A stretch of DNA of 64,000 bases from Slackia equolifaciens (GTDB lineage: Bacteria > Actinomycetota > Coriobacteriia > Coriobacteriales > Eggerthellaceae): positions 408,833 through 472,832 of the forward strand of contig NZ_QIBX01000001.1 in the NCBI RefSeq assembly GCF_003725995.1, read 5' to 3'. Numbering within the stretch: position 1 is the first letter of the stretch; each line of letters opens with the position of its first letter. The notes under the pieces were generated by a model, which was not told the origin of the DNA, ran no database searches, and worked only from the letters and a program-made list of their open reading frames with translations. Below, in pieces: positions 1 through 10,100 of this stretch. Made by a program: the position numbers and the translations under genes.

Positions 1-52
1 GGGTTTTTATACCCTGAAACCGTACGACGATGCAGAGATGAGGTCGCGCCAT

Positions 53-892
53 ATGGCACAGCACGATTCAACCGACTTCTTGATCGACGACTCCGACCTG
101 GAGTCCTTCGACCCCCTAGCTGACTTCGAGGCAGACGAGGAAATCGACGACATCCCTATCGAAAGCGGTCTGTTCGACCCGCAGGATGCCGGATTCCCCG
201 ATGCCAAAACCCTTGCCGAAGACACCGAGAAAGCACGGCTGCAGCCTGCTGAGGTGCGCACCGCCGACCTCATGGACGCCATGAAGAACCAGCGCAGCGT
301 GCTTCTGGGCATTCTTGATTTCGTCCAAGAGCTTCGCACCGACGAAGATACGGTCGCGCTCATCAAAGAGCTCAAGAAGGACAATTACTCGGTATATTCC
401 CCCGACAACTTCTGCCTCCTGCTGCGTCGCGCGGGCGCCATCGAGCGCGTGACCGCCGACGGCACGAGCTTCGAGGGCGTCGTGCTCGAGCCCAACCGCG
501 TCATCATCGACGGTGCTGAATTCTGGGAGCCTGCCGATCAGCCCGAGCTTTTCTGGTCCATCACTCCGGTGGGCCAGGCGGCGCTAGACGGCTTCCAGCC
601 GCGCACCCTCATTCGCCAAACACTTGAGGCCGAACCCGAATACCGCGGTATCTACCGCACGATCATCGAGCGCATCGACTGCGAAGAAGGCGCCGACCAG
701 AAGGCCCTCTCCAAGATGTATGACAACAAGCCCGTGGTGGAAAAGCCTCGCCTCTTTGTTGAGCGCTTCATCAACCATCTCTCCGAAGCGGGCGCAATCG
801 AGTGGAAAGACAAGGCATGGAGGCTCACCGAGCCCGGCCGCGAGGCGTACGCGGTGCTCGACGAGCTTGATAAAGCCGCTTCCAACGAATAG
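53..892 (+). CDS. Tandem winged-helix protein of unknown function
   Basis: About 279 aa and not recognised by name. The first ~45 residues are very acidic and low in complexity, probably disordered. Two similar modules follow: each reads roughly L-x-x-A-G-A-I-E and ends in a W/R-x-(I/L)-T-x-x-G turn (around residues 120-185 and 245-275), which looks like a duplicated winged-helix fold. The start at 53 is preferred because a GAGG lies about 10 nt upstream; an in-frame ATG at 38 has a poorer site. It stands first in a plus-strand series with a TorD chaperone 31 nt downstream, so it may regulate or help mature the molybdoenzyme complex encoded at 5.6-10.3 kb. The fold is inferred from sequence pattern only; the function is unknown. 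Confidence 0.75.
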   Translation: MAQHDSTDFLIDDSDLESFDPLADFEADEEIDDIPIESGLFDPQDAGFPDAKTLAEDTEKARLQPAEVRTADLMDAMKNQRSVLLGILDFVQELRTDEDTVALIKELKKDNYSVYSPDNFCLLLRRAGAIERVTADGTSFEGVVLEPNRVIIDGAEFWEPADQPELFWSITPVGQAALDGFQPRTLIRQTLEAEPEYRGIYRTIIERIDCEEGADQKALSKMYDNKPVVEKPRLFVERFINHLSEAGAIEWKDKAWRLTEPGREAYAVLDELDKAASNE

Positions 893-923
893 CGCAACCC
901 TGATTCCAATAGAGGAGGCCACC

Positions 924-1664
924 ATGGCTGAAGATATCATCGCAAACGAAGCGCCCAAGCTCGAAGAACCCCTGAGCGAGGAAGAGGCGTTCAAGCAGAA
1001 CCTGATCAACCTGTGCGAGAACCGCAGCGCAACCTACGGATTCCTCTCACGCCTGTATCGCGTGGAAATCGACCAGGCGCTGCTGGATACCATGCACGCC
1101 ACGCGCTACCCCGCCGCCACCGGCAACCCCGATGCCGATGAGGGCTATTACCTGATCGCCAAGTCGCTCAGCAACCTGACGCCCAGCGCTCTGACCGAGC
1201 TGGCGGTTGACTATTCGCGCACGTTCATCGGCAACTCCAACGACATGAGCGGCGCGGCGTTTCCGTACGAGTCGTTCTACACCTCGGAGAAGCACCTGCT
1301 CATGCAGGCGGCGCGCGACGAGGTGCTGGCGATCTACCGCGCATACGGCTACGACAAGAGCGAAACCTGGGCGGAATCTGAGGACCACGCCGCCGTGGAG
1401 CTCGAGTTCATGCAGCTCATGAGCCATCGCGTAGCCAACGCCGTGCGCAAAGACCGCCTCGATGCGGCATACAAGATGCTTGCGGTGCAGCAGGGTTTCT
1501 TGAGCGAGCACATGCTCACCTGGATGCCCATGCTCACCAGCGATATGCAGAAGTTCACCAAGACCATGATGTACAAGGGCCTCGCCCTTCTGACCATCGG
1601 GTTCTTGGAGACCGAGCGTGAATTCCTGGACGACGTGCTGGCCGACGCGAACAAGGACGAATAG
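924..1664 (+). CDS. TorD/DmsD-family molybdoenzyme maturation chaperone
   Basis: A 246-aa, all-helical cytoplasmic protein of the TorD/DmsD type, which binds Tat signal peptides and apo-molybdoenzymes until the cofactor is inserted. The family pattern is visible: an N-terminal helical region around Y-x-x-L-S-R-L-Y, then D-Y-S-R-T-F-I-G followed by A-x-P-Y-E-S-F-Y, and H-x-x-x-E-L-E-F-M near residue 155. The ATG at 924 has an AGGAGG 5 nt upstream; the frame stays open much further upstream but that part overlaps the previous gene. Its likely client is the Tat-exported 1055-aa oxidoreductase encoded convergently at 7179-10346. Assignment to the family is firm, the client is inferred from location. 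Confidence 0.92.
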   Translation: MAEDIIANEAPKLEEPLSEEEAFKQNLINLCENRSATYGFLSRLYRVEIDQALLDTMHATRYPAATGNPDADEGYYLIAKSLSNLTPSALTELAVDYSRTFIGNSNDMSGAAFPYESFYTSEKHLLMQAARDEVLAIYRAYGYDKSETWAESEDHAAVELEFMQLMSHRVANAVRKDRLDAAYKMLAVQQGFLSEHMLTWMPMLTSDMQKFTKTMMYKGLALLTIGFLETEREFLDDVLADANKDE

Positions 1665-1719
1665 CCCGACCAGCTGACCGTAGCGTGAGCAAGGTACCAA
1701 GAGGACGAAAAGAGCAGCC

Positions 1720-2376
1720 ATGTCACACGAAGAGAAGCACGGAGCATCATCGGAGAAAACCTACGCCGGTATGACGCGCCGCACGCTGTGCCTGGGCGCA
1801 GGAGGCGCCGCCGTCATGCTTGCGATCGGAGGCGTGGGAGCGATTCCCGCCCAGGCGGTGGTGAGACCGCCCGGCGGACAGGACGAGGACGATTTCATAT
1901 CGAAGTGCATTCGCTGCAACGAGTGCGCCGAGGTGTGCCCTCATCACATCATCAGGCCCGCCCATCTCGAGAGCGGCATCCTGAACTTCCGCGCGCCCAC
2001 GCTGAACTTCGACAACGCCTATTGCGACTGGTGCGCCGAAGACAACGGCGGCGTGCCCCTGTGCGTGGAGATGTGCCCCACGCAGGCGCTCATCACGCCC
2101 GAAGGCGCGACGTTCGAGAACACCATCCTCGGCGTGGCCGAAATCAACACCACCACGTGCCTCGCCTACCGCCTGACCGGATGCCGCGACTGCGTGGATG
2201 CCTGCCCTCTCGAGGCCATCTCGCTTGATTCCGAGAACCGCCCCGTGGTCGATACCGCCCTGTGCAACGGTTGCGGCGCCTGCGAGGCCGCATGCGTGTC
2301 GCTCCAGGCCGGCTCGGTGGTGAGCTCCACCGACGAACGCGCCATCAAAGTCCGTCCCGTCGTGAAGGAGGCGTAG
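1720..2376 (+). CDS. Tat-exported NapG/MauM-like 4x[4Fe-4S] ferredoxin
   Basis: 218 aa. A twin-arginine signal (T-R-R-T-L-C-L-G, Arg20-Arg21) is followed by a Gly/Ala-rich hydrophobic stretch, so the protein is exported folded. Four cysteine clusters follow: C-I-R-C-N-E-C-A-E-V-C-P; a spaced C-x2-C with C-V-E-M-C-P; C-x7-C-R-D-C-V-D-A-C-P; and C-N-G-C-G-A-C-E-A-A-C. This is the NapG arrangement, which in nitrate reductase systems passes electrons from quinol to a periplasmic acceptor together with NapH. The next gene encodes the NapH-like partner after a single base. The first cluster lies close to the signal peptide, as in NapG. It probably supplies electrons to the neighbouring molybdoenzyme complex; that link is inference. 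Confidence 0.9.
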   Translation: MSHEEKHGASSEKTYAGMTRRTLCLGAGGAAVMLAIGGVGAIPAQAVVRPPGGQDEDDFISKCIRCNECAEVCPHHIIRPAHLESGILNFRAPTLNFDNAYCDWCAEDNGGVPLCVEMCPTQALITPEGATFENTILGVAEINTTTCLAYRLTGCRDCVDACPLEAISLDSENRPVVDTALCNGCGACEAACVSLQAGSVVSSTDERAIKVRPVVKEA

Positions 2377-2377
2377 C

Positions 2378-3319
2378 ATGTCGAAGAAATTGCGCATCGC
2401 CATCCCCATCATCGTCATGGCCGTGCTCGCCGTGGCCTACGCGCTCCATCTGCCCCTGGGATCGCTTTCCAACTTCGGATGGGAAACCATCTCGGTGCTG
2501 TGCCCGCTTGGCGCCCTCACCACGATGCTCGCGTCCAAGACGCTTATCCCGCACGCGTTGATCTCGCTGGTCATCGCGGTCGTGGCCATTCTGCTTTTGG
2601 GCCGCGCGTTTTGCGGATGGATTTGCCCTACGCCCGTTCTTTCGCGCCTGCGCTATGCGTTCACCAGCAAATCCAAGCTCAAGGCAAAGGAGGAGGAAGC
2701 TGCCGCGCAAGACAACGCCGGCCAATCCTCCGATAAGATCGAGCTCACCGATGCCGACCGCGCCCTGCTGAAGAGCGCCTGCCGCGGCCACGGCTCCTGT
2801 GCCTCCAAAGGCACGCTCGATTCGCGCCACCTGGTGCTGGGCGGCACGCTGCTTTCCGCGGCCATCTTCGGATTCCCGGTATTCTGCCTCATCTGCCCCA
2901 TCGGCCTGACGTTCGCGACCATCGTGCTGCTGATGCTGCTGTTCGGCGTGGGCGATTTGACCCTCGGCGTCATCGTCGCGCCCATCATCCTGCTCATCGA
3001 GGTCGTGTTCTTCCGCAAGTGGTGCTCGCACATCTGCCCGCTGTCGGCCATCATGAGCCTGGTGGGCAAGGCCAACCGCACCTTCGTGCCCACCATCGAC
3101 GACTCCAAGTGCCTCGAGACCAGCAAGGGCGTCGCGTGCGGCAAGTGCAGCCAGGTGTGCGAAGTGAAAATCGACCCGCGCCATCCTGAACTCGGCTCGC
3201 ACATGAGCGAATGCATCAAGTGCCGCGCCTGCGTGGAGGCCTGCCCCGGCCACGCCATCTCGATGCCGCTGGTCGCCCGCGCGAAGAAGCTCGAAGCGGG
3301 AGACGTAGCTGAGCAGTAG
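2378..3319 (+). CDS. NapH/MauN-like membrane ferredoxin (quinol oxidation)
   Basis: 313 aa. The N-terminus is a membrane segment, and the chain has about four transmembrane helices in total. Membrane-linked cysteine motifs of the NapH type are seen (C-G-W-I-C-P-T-P, C-L-I-C-P-I-G, C-S-H-I-C-P-L-S). Two [4Fe-4S] motifs lie in the cytoplasmic tail: C-G-K-C-S-Q-V-C and C-I-K-C-R-A-C-V-E-A-C-P. A charged Lys/Glu-rich loop with a C-R-G-H-G-S-C pair sits near residues 95-150. The gene follows the NapG-like ferredoxin with one base between; its ribosome site (AAGGAGG) lies inside the end of that gene, so the two are translationally coupled. NapGH pairs oxidise menaquinol and hand electrons to the exported ferredoxin. 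Confidence 0.9.
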   Translation: MSKKLRIAIPIIVMAVLAVAYALHLPLGSLSNFGWETISVLCPLGALTTMLASKTLIPHALISLVIAVVAILLLGRAFCGWICPTPVLSRLRYAFTSKSKLKAKEEEAAAQDNAGQSSDKIELTDADRALLKSACRGHGSCASKGTLDSRHLVLGGTLLSAAIFGFPVFCLICPIGLTFATIVLLMLLFGVGDLTLGVIVAPIILLIEVVFFRKWCSHICPLSAIMSLVGKANRTFVPTIDDSKCLETSKGVACGKCSQVCEVKIDPRHPELGSHMSECIKCRACVEACPGHAISMPLVARAKKLEAGDVAEQ

Positions 3320-3468
3320 CCGCTACCCCGACGACGACCCACCACCTGTCGGAACCGCCTCCTCCCTCCCTTTGGGCGGTTCCGACTCCTGGCGGAAGCC
3401 GGCTCATGCCAGCCGTTTTCCACCAGGAGATTCTTCAGGCAAGCACGACAACGAAAGGAACCTCCACC

Positions 3469-5367
3469 GTGACATTCGATTTTCCTCAGACCCCTCAGGC
3501 ACGCATGATCTGCGGCGGCCCTCGTACCGGCAAGACGCATCGACTGGTCGAGCACGCAGCCAAGCTCGTCAGCGACGGGGCCTCTCCGCGCGACATCATC
3601 GTATTCGCGGCTACGCCCGATGCGGTCGACGCCATGCGTCGCAGGCTCGCCCGTGCGAACGAAGCGCTCACAGACGTCGACGTCATGACGGTGCGCGAAT
3701 TCGTCATGGGCGTGCTCTCGTCTCCCGAAGCACGCGAGCTCACGGGGCGCGAGCCGCGCGTGCTGGACGGCTACGAGGTCAGCTTCCTTTTGGAGGACAT
3801 GAAGCGCACGGGCATTCGCCCCAAGCGCATCAAGGGCATGCTGGGCTTTTTCTATCGGTGCTATACCGAGCTTGAAAACATCATCGACCCCGAATGGCTT
3901 GAGCTCAAGGAGGAGGTCGAGGCGCATACCCGTCTGACCATGCTGCTGGACAGCCAGAAAGCCTACCTTGAAGCCGAGCTGTCCAACGCCGCCTATCGCA
4001 CGCTGTCAAGCGACGAGAGCGTTCTGGCGCGCTTCAAGAAGGCCCACGTCATCGTCGACGACTACCAGACGCTGAGCAAAGCCTCCCAGGTGGTGGCCAA
4101 CCTCATCGCATCCGAATCCATCTGCATCGCGGGCGACCCGGGCTCATGCGTCCAGGCATTCGAATCGTACCCGTACGTTGCCGGCATGGGGGAATTCGCA
4201 AACGCCCTGCCCCATGCGTCGCACGAGGATCTTGACGAAGCGCACATGGGCGCCGACAGGCTTTCCGCCATCCAGACGCTTTACGGCCATGCCGAGCTCG
4301 CCCTCGAGAAGGACGGAGCGAAAGCATGCGCGCCCACCACGGCGCAGGGAAACGACGCCTTCGAAATCCGTGAATGCCTGAACCCCGATGACGAACTGAC
4401 CCAGGTACGTGATTGGATCCGCGCTCAGATTGACGAAGGAACTAGCACGCAAGACATCGCCGTAATCGTTCCCGGCACCATTTGGGAGCGCCGCGTCGCG
4501 AAGGCGCTGCGCGAGGCGAACATCGCCACGCGTCCTCAGAGTGCGGCGTTCGCCACGGGCGGCGACATCCGCTACGAAGATGCCTGCCGCCCGGCACGCG
4601 TGCTGTGCCTGCTTTCCCTTGCCGCGAACCCTGATGACGAGGTGTCGCTTCGCGCGTGGTGCGGATTCGGAGAATACACGGTCAACGCCCAGGTGTTCGA
4701 CGAGATTCGCGAGATCTGCGAACGCGAGGGAAACACCCTCCGCGAGACGCTCACCGCCATGGCTCACGGCATGGTCAGCGCCGATTCGTTCCAGTTCGCG
4801 AGCGAGGCCGAAACCGTGGTGCACGCCTATGAAGAGCTGGGGCATCATCTGGAAGCGCTTGCTGGATTCAAAGGCAAGGCCCTCGTCACTCGCGTTTTGG
4901 GGCTTATCTACCAGGAGGAACGCCCAAGCCTTCCCCTAAGCCTCGCCCATGCCCTCTCGCTTGCCAACGAAGACGACGATGCCGCTTCGCTGTACGCCAA
5001 AATCGCCCGCATGCGCCTGTTCCCACGCCTCCCTGAAGGAGACGGCGTGCGCATCATGCGCGCAGACGCCTGCTGCGGCGTGGAGGCGAAGGCGGTTGCC
5101 GTCATGGGCGTCGTGAACGGATTCACGCCGCCGCACAGGGCCTTCGACACCGTCGCCGTAGCGCCCGACCGCGCCGAGGCCATGCGCTCCCGTGCAGCAC
5201 GCGAACTCATCGTTTCCATGGGCCTGGCGAGCGATGCCACGCTTGTCACCTACTTCACCGAAGTACCCTACCGCGAAGCCGAGAAGCTCGACCTGAAGGT
5301 GGAGTGCATCTTCATCAAAGACGGCCTGCGCAGGGCGCGCGTGGCAAAGAGCATCTTGCTCGACTGA
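3469..5367 (+). CDS. UvrD/AddB-like P-loop protein with altered motif II (paralogue 1)
   Basis: 632 aa from a GTG start preceded by GAAAGGA; the upstream in-frame ATG at 3406 has no good site. Walker A is G-G-P-R-T-G-K-T (residues 16-23) and motif II is V-I-V-D-D-Y-Q (D197-D198-Y-Q200), where UvrD-type helicases normally have D-E-x-Q. G-D-P-G-S-C-V-Q-A-F (222-231) resembles helicase motif III, and V-M-G-V-V-N-G-F-T-P-P near 560 resembles the AddB/UvrD V-x-G-L-x-x-G-x-x-P segment. It is shorter than UvrD (about 720 aa) or AddB (about 1100 aa) and shows no nuclease domain. A paralogue of similar length lies at 13645-15522. Its presence after molybdoenzyme electron-transfer genes is unexplained; ATP binding is likely, helicase activity uncertain. 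Confidence 0.8.
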   Translation: MTFDFPQTPQARMICGGPRTGKTHRLVEHAAKLVSDGASPRDIIVFAATPDAVDAMRRRLARANEALTDVDVMTVREFVMGVLSSPEARELTGREPRVLDGYEVSFLLEDMKRTGIRPKRIKGMLGFFYRCYTELENIIDPEWLELKEEVEAHTRLTMLLDSQKAYLEAELSNAAYRTLSSDESVLARFKKAHVIVDDYQTLSKASQVVANLIASESICIAGDPGSCVQAFESYPYVAGMGEFANALPHASHEDLDEAHMGADRLSAIQTLYGHAELALEKDGAKACAPTTAQGNDAFEIRECLNPDDELTQVRDWIRAQIDEGTSTQDIAVIVPGTIWERRVAKALREANIATRPQSAAFATGGDIRYEDACRPARVLCLLSLAANPDDEVSLRAWCGFGEYTVNAQVFDEIREICEREGNTLRETLTAMAHGMVSADSFQFASEAETVVHAYEELGHHLEALAGFKGKALVTRVLGLIYQEERPSLPLSLAHALSLANEDDDAASLYAKIARMRLFPRLPEGDGVRIMRADACCGVEAKAVAVMGVVNGFTPPHRAFDTVAVAPDRAEAMRSRAARELIVSMGLASDATLVTYFTEVPYREAEKLDLKVECIFIKDGLRRARVAKSILLD

Positions 5368-5473
5368 TGCACCAAGCCTGCGTGCGAACGCCCCAAGACG
5401 CCCCGCACGCAGCATGAGCCCTGTGGCTGCCGCCTCACGCGGTCGCAGGGCACCCCTCCCGGGGGACAAAAAA

Positions 5474-5547
5474 ACGTCCTTCGAGGATGCGATTCGCCGT
5501 TTGCATACGGGGGGTTGGGGGAAACGAGTCGCATCCTCGAAGGACGT
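5474..5547. terminator. Long bidirectional terminator between convergent genes
   Basis: Perfect 19-bp inverted repeat (arms 5474-5492 and 5529-5547) flanked by A and T runs, separated by a 36-nt spacer containing GGGGGGTTGGGGG. Runs of A before and T after let it end transcripts from both directions, between the UvrD-like gene (plus) and the DmsC-like gene (minus). Confidence 0.85.
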
Positions 5548-5616
5548 TTTTCTTTTGCCGCCCTCATGCGAGGCGGCGTCCTGCGCCGACATGCGCCGGC
5601 GCAGGACTTGCGTTCA

Positions 5617-6495
5617 TTAGTAGAACATGAACAGGTGCACGCCGGAGATGTAGAACACAACGCGCAGGCACACGACGCCGATGACGGCGGCGATGAGCGC
5701 TACAGCGGCCCACATCTTCCAGTTGCCCTTCTTGGTGCCCATGAAGCAGGCAACAATCGGAACCAGAATTCCGATAACGATGACGCCAATCCACATGATC
5801 ATGGCCGCGTCACCCGTGAACGGGTTGATGTTGACGGCGGCGATGGACTGCGTGGGATGGGTCAGGTCGTACCATGCGCCCACCTGCGACAGGCTGTTGC
5901 TGGCGAACGTCACCGACACGGCGGCGGCAATCGAGCACACCGCGTTGACGATGGAGCCGATGAAGGCGAATCCGCCAGGCGCCTTGACCTCGTCGTCGGA
6001 CTCGCCGGTCAGCGCCATGACGACGGCGACGGTGGCGGGTCCAAGGATGCAGGCCTCGCCCAGAAGGGCGATGGGCCACAGGAACGTGTTCCAAGCGGGA
6101 ACGGCTTCCATCTGGTACGAATGGCCCGAGATCAGGACCAGCAGGATGGAGGCAACGATGCCGAGGACGGCAATCCACTTGGGAACCTGATTGTCGTTGC
6201 GGCGCAGCAGCGCCAGATACACCACGGCGATGATGGCCAGGACCACGATGATGATGAACTCCTGGGTGATGCCGGAGGTGATGTGGCCGAAGCCGTTGAA
6301 GATGCGCGTCCAGTGCTGCAGGTGCAGGAACACGGCGATGCCGCCGATGACCAGCAGGACCGCGGAAGTGATCCAGCAGGCCATCTGGGATTTAGCAGCC
6401 TTGCCCTGGAATGCGAGCACGCACTGGGTCGCAAACGTGCCGGCGCACCACGCCATGAAAGTGGTGAAAAGAATCAGTGGCCATTGAAGTTCCAT
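5617..6495 (-). CDS. DmsC-type membrane anchor subunit of molybdoenzyme complex A
   Basis: 292 aa with about eight hydrophobic segments spread over the whole length, matching the DMSO reductase anchor (DmsC) family that holds the catalytic and Fe-S subunits at the membrane and oxidises menaquinol. The start is taken at 6495, where ATG overlaps the stop of the Fe-S subunit gene (TAATG) and a GAAGGGTGGGG site lies just upstream; an in-frame ATG at 6513 lies inside the preceding gene. It is the last gene of the catalytic/Fe-S/anchor operon. H-x-x-H-W around residue 60 and G-H-S-Y near 125 are candidate quinone-site residues, by analogy only. Confidence 0.9.
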   Translation of the reverse strand: MELQWPLILFTTFMAWCAGTFATQCVLAFQGKAAKSQMACWITSAVLLVIGGIAVFLHLQHWTRIFNGFGHITSGITQEFIIIVVLAIIAVVYLALLRRNDNQVPKWIAVLGIVASILLVLISGHSYQMEAVPAWNTFLWPIALLGEACILGPATVAVVMALTGESDDEVKAPGGFAFIGSIVNAVCSIAAAVSVTFASNSLSQVGAWYDLTHPTQSIAAVNINPFTGDAAMIMWIGVIVIGILVPIVACFMGTKKGNWKMWAAVALIAAVIGVVCLRVVFYISGVHLFMFY

Positions 6496-7175
6496 TATTC
6501 CCCACCCTTCCATTCTCTATCGCGCAGCACGTACACGAAGCTCGGATCGTTGCCGGCGTTGGGCAGGTGATGGACCTCGGTGTTGGGGTCGTACTCCTTG
6601 CCGAGCTCGCCGAACGTGATGCGGTTGCCGGTATACAGTTGGTCGTAGGACGCCTCAGCGTTGTCGCGGTTGGGGTCGTACTCGATATTGGGGGCCTCGA
6701 ACGTCTCGATGCCCTTGTCCAAATCGCCGAAGAAACGGGCGCGACCGCCGCACTGAGCGACGCACTGGGGCAGGCCGCCCTGAGACGTGACCTGCTCGCA
6801 GAGGGTGCACTTCTCCACGACGCGTTCCTCTTCGTTGAGGTAGCGCACGCCGTAGGGGCACGCCATGACGCAGAACTGGCAGCCGATGCACTTGGACTTG
6901 TCAATCTGCACGGTGCCGTCTTCGGTGATGTGCGATGCCTGGGTGGGGCACACCTTGACGCATTCGGGGTTCTCGCAATGCTGGCACTGCGTGGGCAGGT
7001 AGTACATCGTCACGTCATTGGGGGTCTGGTAGTCGGCCTTCTTGAAGGGACCGATGCGCAGGACCTTGATCCAGTAGTTGCCGATGGGCACGTTGTTGAT
7101 GGCCTTGCAGGAGACCATGCACGACATGCAGCCGACGCAGCGGTTCAGATCGGTCAGAATCGCATAATGGGTCAT
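6495..7175 (-). CDS. DmsB/NrfC-like four-cluster Fe-S electron transfer subunit
   Basis: 226 aa with four ferredoxin motifs: C-V-G-C-M-S-C-M-V-S-C-K at the N-terminus, C-Q-H-C-E-N-P-E-C-V-K-V-C-P, C-I-G-C-Q-F-C-V-M-A-C-P, and C-T-L-C-E-Q-V paired with C-V-A-Q-C. This is the standard electron wire of DMSO-reductase-type complexes. There is no signal peptide, so it is probably exported with the Tat-tagged catalytic subunit. The gene starts 3 nt after the stop of the catalytic gene, with GAGGAGG spanning that stop, and overlaps the anchor gene by 1 nt, so the three subunits should be made in equal amounts. Confidence 0.95.
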   Translation of the reverse strand: MTHYAILTDLNRCVGCMSCMVSCKAINNVPIGNYWIKVLRIGPFKKADYQTPNDVTMYYLPTQCQHCENPECVKVCPTQASHITEDGTVQIDKSKCIGCQFCVMACPYGVRYLNEEERVVEKCTLCEQVTSQGGLPQCVAQCGGRARFFGDLDKGIETFEAPNIEYDPNRDNAEASYDQLYTGNRITFGELGKEYDPNTEVHHLPNAGNDPSFVYVLRDREWKGGE

Positions 7176-7178
7176 CGC

Positions 7179-10100
7179 CTATTCCTCCTCTCGAATGTCG
7201 TAGTCGGGCAGCCATTCCTTCAGGCGAGGATCGGTGCAATCCCAGATGATCTCGGTGCCGTCCTCGGTAGCGCACGGGATGGGGTTACCGTTGGGGCTGT
7301 TCTCGGGAGTGGCCTTGTAGATCTTGCAGCGCACGCCGCGCATGTGGGTGGACGAGATGAACTTGTCGCCGCCCTCGGGATCCCACAGGCACTCGGCGTT
7401 GACCAGGTCGAAGCCGTGCGTCGGAGCGGGCAGCTCGGGGAACCACCAGCCGTGCTCGGCGTTCGCCCAGCCAGGAGCGATGCCTTCGTAGATGTCCACG
7501 CACTCGCGGATGGGCTTGCAGTACTTCTTGCCCAGCTCGGAGTGGGGCTCGACCTCGATCCAGGCCCAGTCGCCCTGCTTGAGGCCCAAGGCCTCGGCGT
7601 CGGCGGGGTTGAGCTCCAGGCGAGGAACCGGCCACAGCTCGCGGCACCACGGCAGCTGGCGATGCTCGGAGTGGAAGTACACGGGGATACGGCGTCCGGT
7701 GGTCAGAATAATCGGGTAATTCTGCTTGGACTCCTCGGAATCCCACTCGCCGCCGGGGGCGGTGCGGCAGGGCTCGAAGTTGGGCATCATTTCCTTGACG
7801 ACGTCAAACTTGCCGGGCTCGAACTCGTTGGCCTTGTCGATGCAGTAGGTCTCGAACATCATCGGCCAGAACTCCACCAGGCCCGAAGGCGTGGGGCAGC
7901 CGAAGTTGGCGTCGGTGGGCTGACCCTTTTCATCGACCGACCACGGGGCGGCCGTGCAGGCATCCTTGCCCATGCGCATCCAGCCGGTCTCGAAACGACG
8001 ATAGGTGCCCCAGCGATTGGGCTCGAGAACCTTGGCGTTCCACCAGCCATGCTCCTGGAAGTCGTTGTAGAAGTCCTCCCAGTGCTCCCACTTGCATCCG
8101 GGGTAACGGGTGTTGAAGCCGTTGACCTCGTTGTGGGCCTGGAACCAATCCTCGAGGCGCTCATCGGAGCTGTAGGCACCGGGGGCGTCGCCGGCGATGT
8201 TGGTCCAGGTGCCGTTGATGTTGCCTTCCTTCTCGAAGGCCTCGAACAGCAGGCGGTTCACGTCGTAGTCGAACTTGACGTCCTTCGGCGGATCGACCGC
8301 GCGGCACGTGATTCCGATACCGCCGGAAGCGCCCTGCGACACGCGGATGTTGTTGATCTCCAGCCAGTGGGCCACAGGCAGGCAGATGTCGGCCACCTCG
8401 GTGGAGGGATGATGGAACATGTTCAGGTCAACCCAGAAATCCAGCGTCTTCAAAGCCTCCCACGCGAAGTTGGCGTTGCCCTCGTTCATGAACGAGCCGG
8501 CCTCGTTGATGCCGACGCGAATCGGGTAGGGATCGCCGTCGAGAATCGCGTTGTAGGTGCTTACGACGTCGCTCCATTCGTTGTACACGGAGAGGAGCGG
8601 GTACTTGTCGTTGCCCACCATGTTGTTGTAGCACTCGTACTGATCGGGGATGTTCGTGGGGTCGATCTCTTCGTCCGGATAGTACGGAAGCGGCGTGCCC
8701 AGACCCTTGAGCTGCTTCTTGACGCTCTGAGGCATGTTGGAGCCGGGAGCGGCGGTCGCCTGCTCGTCAACGGGGGTGCGGGACAGGCCGCGGTTGCCGG
8801 CGGGGCCGTCGAAGTTGCCCGTAGTGTAGGACAGGTTCAGGACCGCGCGCACCGTCTGGGTGCAGTTGCCTTCCTGGTCGGGCGACAGGTTCAGGTGAAT
8901 GCCGCCGTTGCCGTAGTTCTGGCCCTCAGGACGGGTGGCCCACACGAGGCAGGCTTCCTCGATCATCTGCGGGTCGAGCTTGGTGATCTCGGCGCACCAA
9001 TCAACGGTGCAATCCTTGACGGAGTCGACCAGGTACGACCACACGGGGCGAACCGTGTGCTTGGTGCCGTCGGCCAGCGTGACCTCGTGGCTGCCGGTCA
9101 TATCGAAGTCGATGTCGGCTTCTTCCAGCTCATGATAGGAAATCGGAGGCAGGTAGCCTTCCTGCGAGGTGCCCTCGTAGACCACTTCCATCTCGTCGCG
9201 CGAAGGAGCGGTGTGGTGGCAGCCCTCCCACTGGGTGGTGTCGGTATCCCAGTACACCAGGCCGCCCTTGCCGTCGTTGGCCTTCTTGTTCCACGCGTAG
9301 AACCTGCGGCAGCTGCCGCCTTCCTTGACGTCGCTTTCCTTGAGCAGGCGGGTCTTCAGCTTGTCGCCCGTCAAATCGGGAACGGCAACCACCGGGGTGG
9401 AAAGCGTGTTGTAACGGCCGCCCGTGGGCTCCATGTCCTCGCACACCAGGATAGGCGCGTTGGTCCAGCGCTTGACGAACTCCCAGTCCACCAGGTCGTT
9501 GTCGATGATGATCTTCTGCCAGCACAGCGCCAGCGCGCAGTCGGTGCCGGGCTCCAGGTTCAGCCAGTAGTCGGCTTCCTTGCCCGAGCCGGACAGACGC
9601 GGGTCGATGCAGATGTGCACATCGGCGGAGGTCATCTTGTCGACGATGTTGCGGCACGAGTCGTCGTAGTTCGAGTTCTCGGGCGCGGTGCCCCACTGCA
9701 CGTACACGCGCGGGCCATCGCGGAGAGCGAACCACGGCGCGCCGTCGATGGAGGTGATCCAACCCATCAGACGACGTGGACCCTTGCAGATGGACGATGC
9801 CACGCGAGCGTTGGGGCTGTCGAACAGCCACTTATAGAACGCGTAGGGGCCGTACACCCACTGGCGCGAGGTACCGCACATGCCGAAGCAGCCCTGGCCG
9901 CCGTACTGCTGGATGGACTCGTTGAACTTCTTGCCGATGGTGGACATCGCCTCGTCCCAGGTGATGCGCTGCCAACCGGGATCCTCTCCCTTAGGATTGG
10001 TGCGCTTGACCGGGTGGTAGATGCGCGCAGGATGGTAGCAAGCCTGCAGCGACGCCTGGCCCTTGGAGCAATGGTTACCCGACGACTGGAACGACGACTG

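Noticed and set aside
5505..5521. G-quadruplex in the terminator spacer (runs of G)
   Set aside because: Only two or three G runs are present in the spacer, too few for a confident quadruplex; reported only as part of the terminator.
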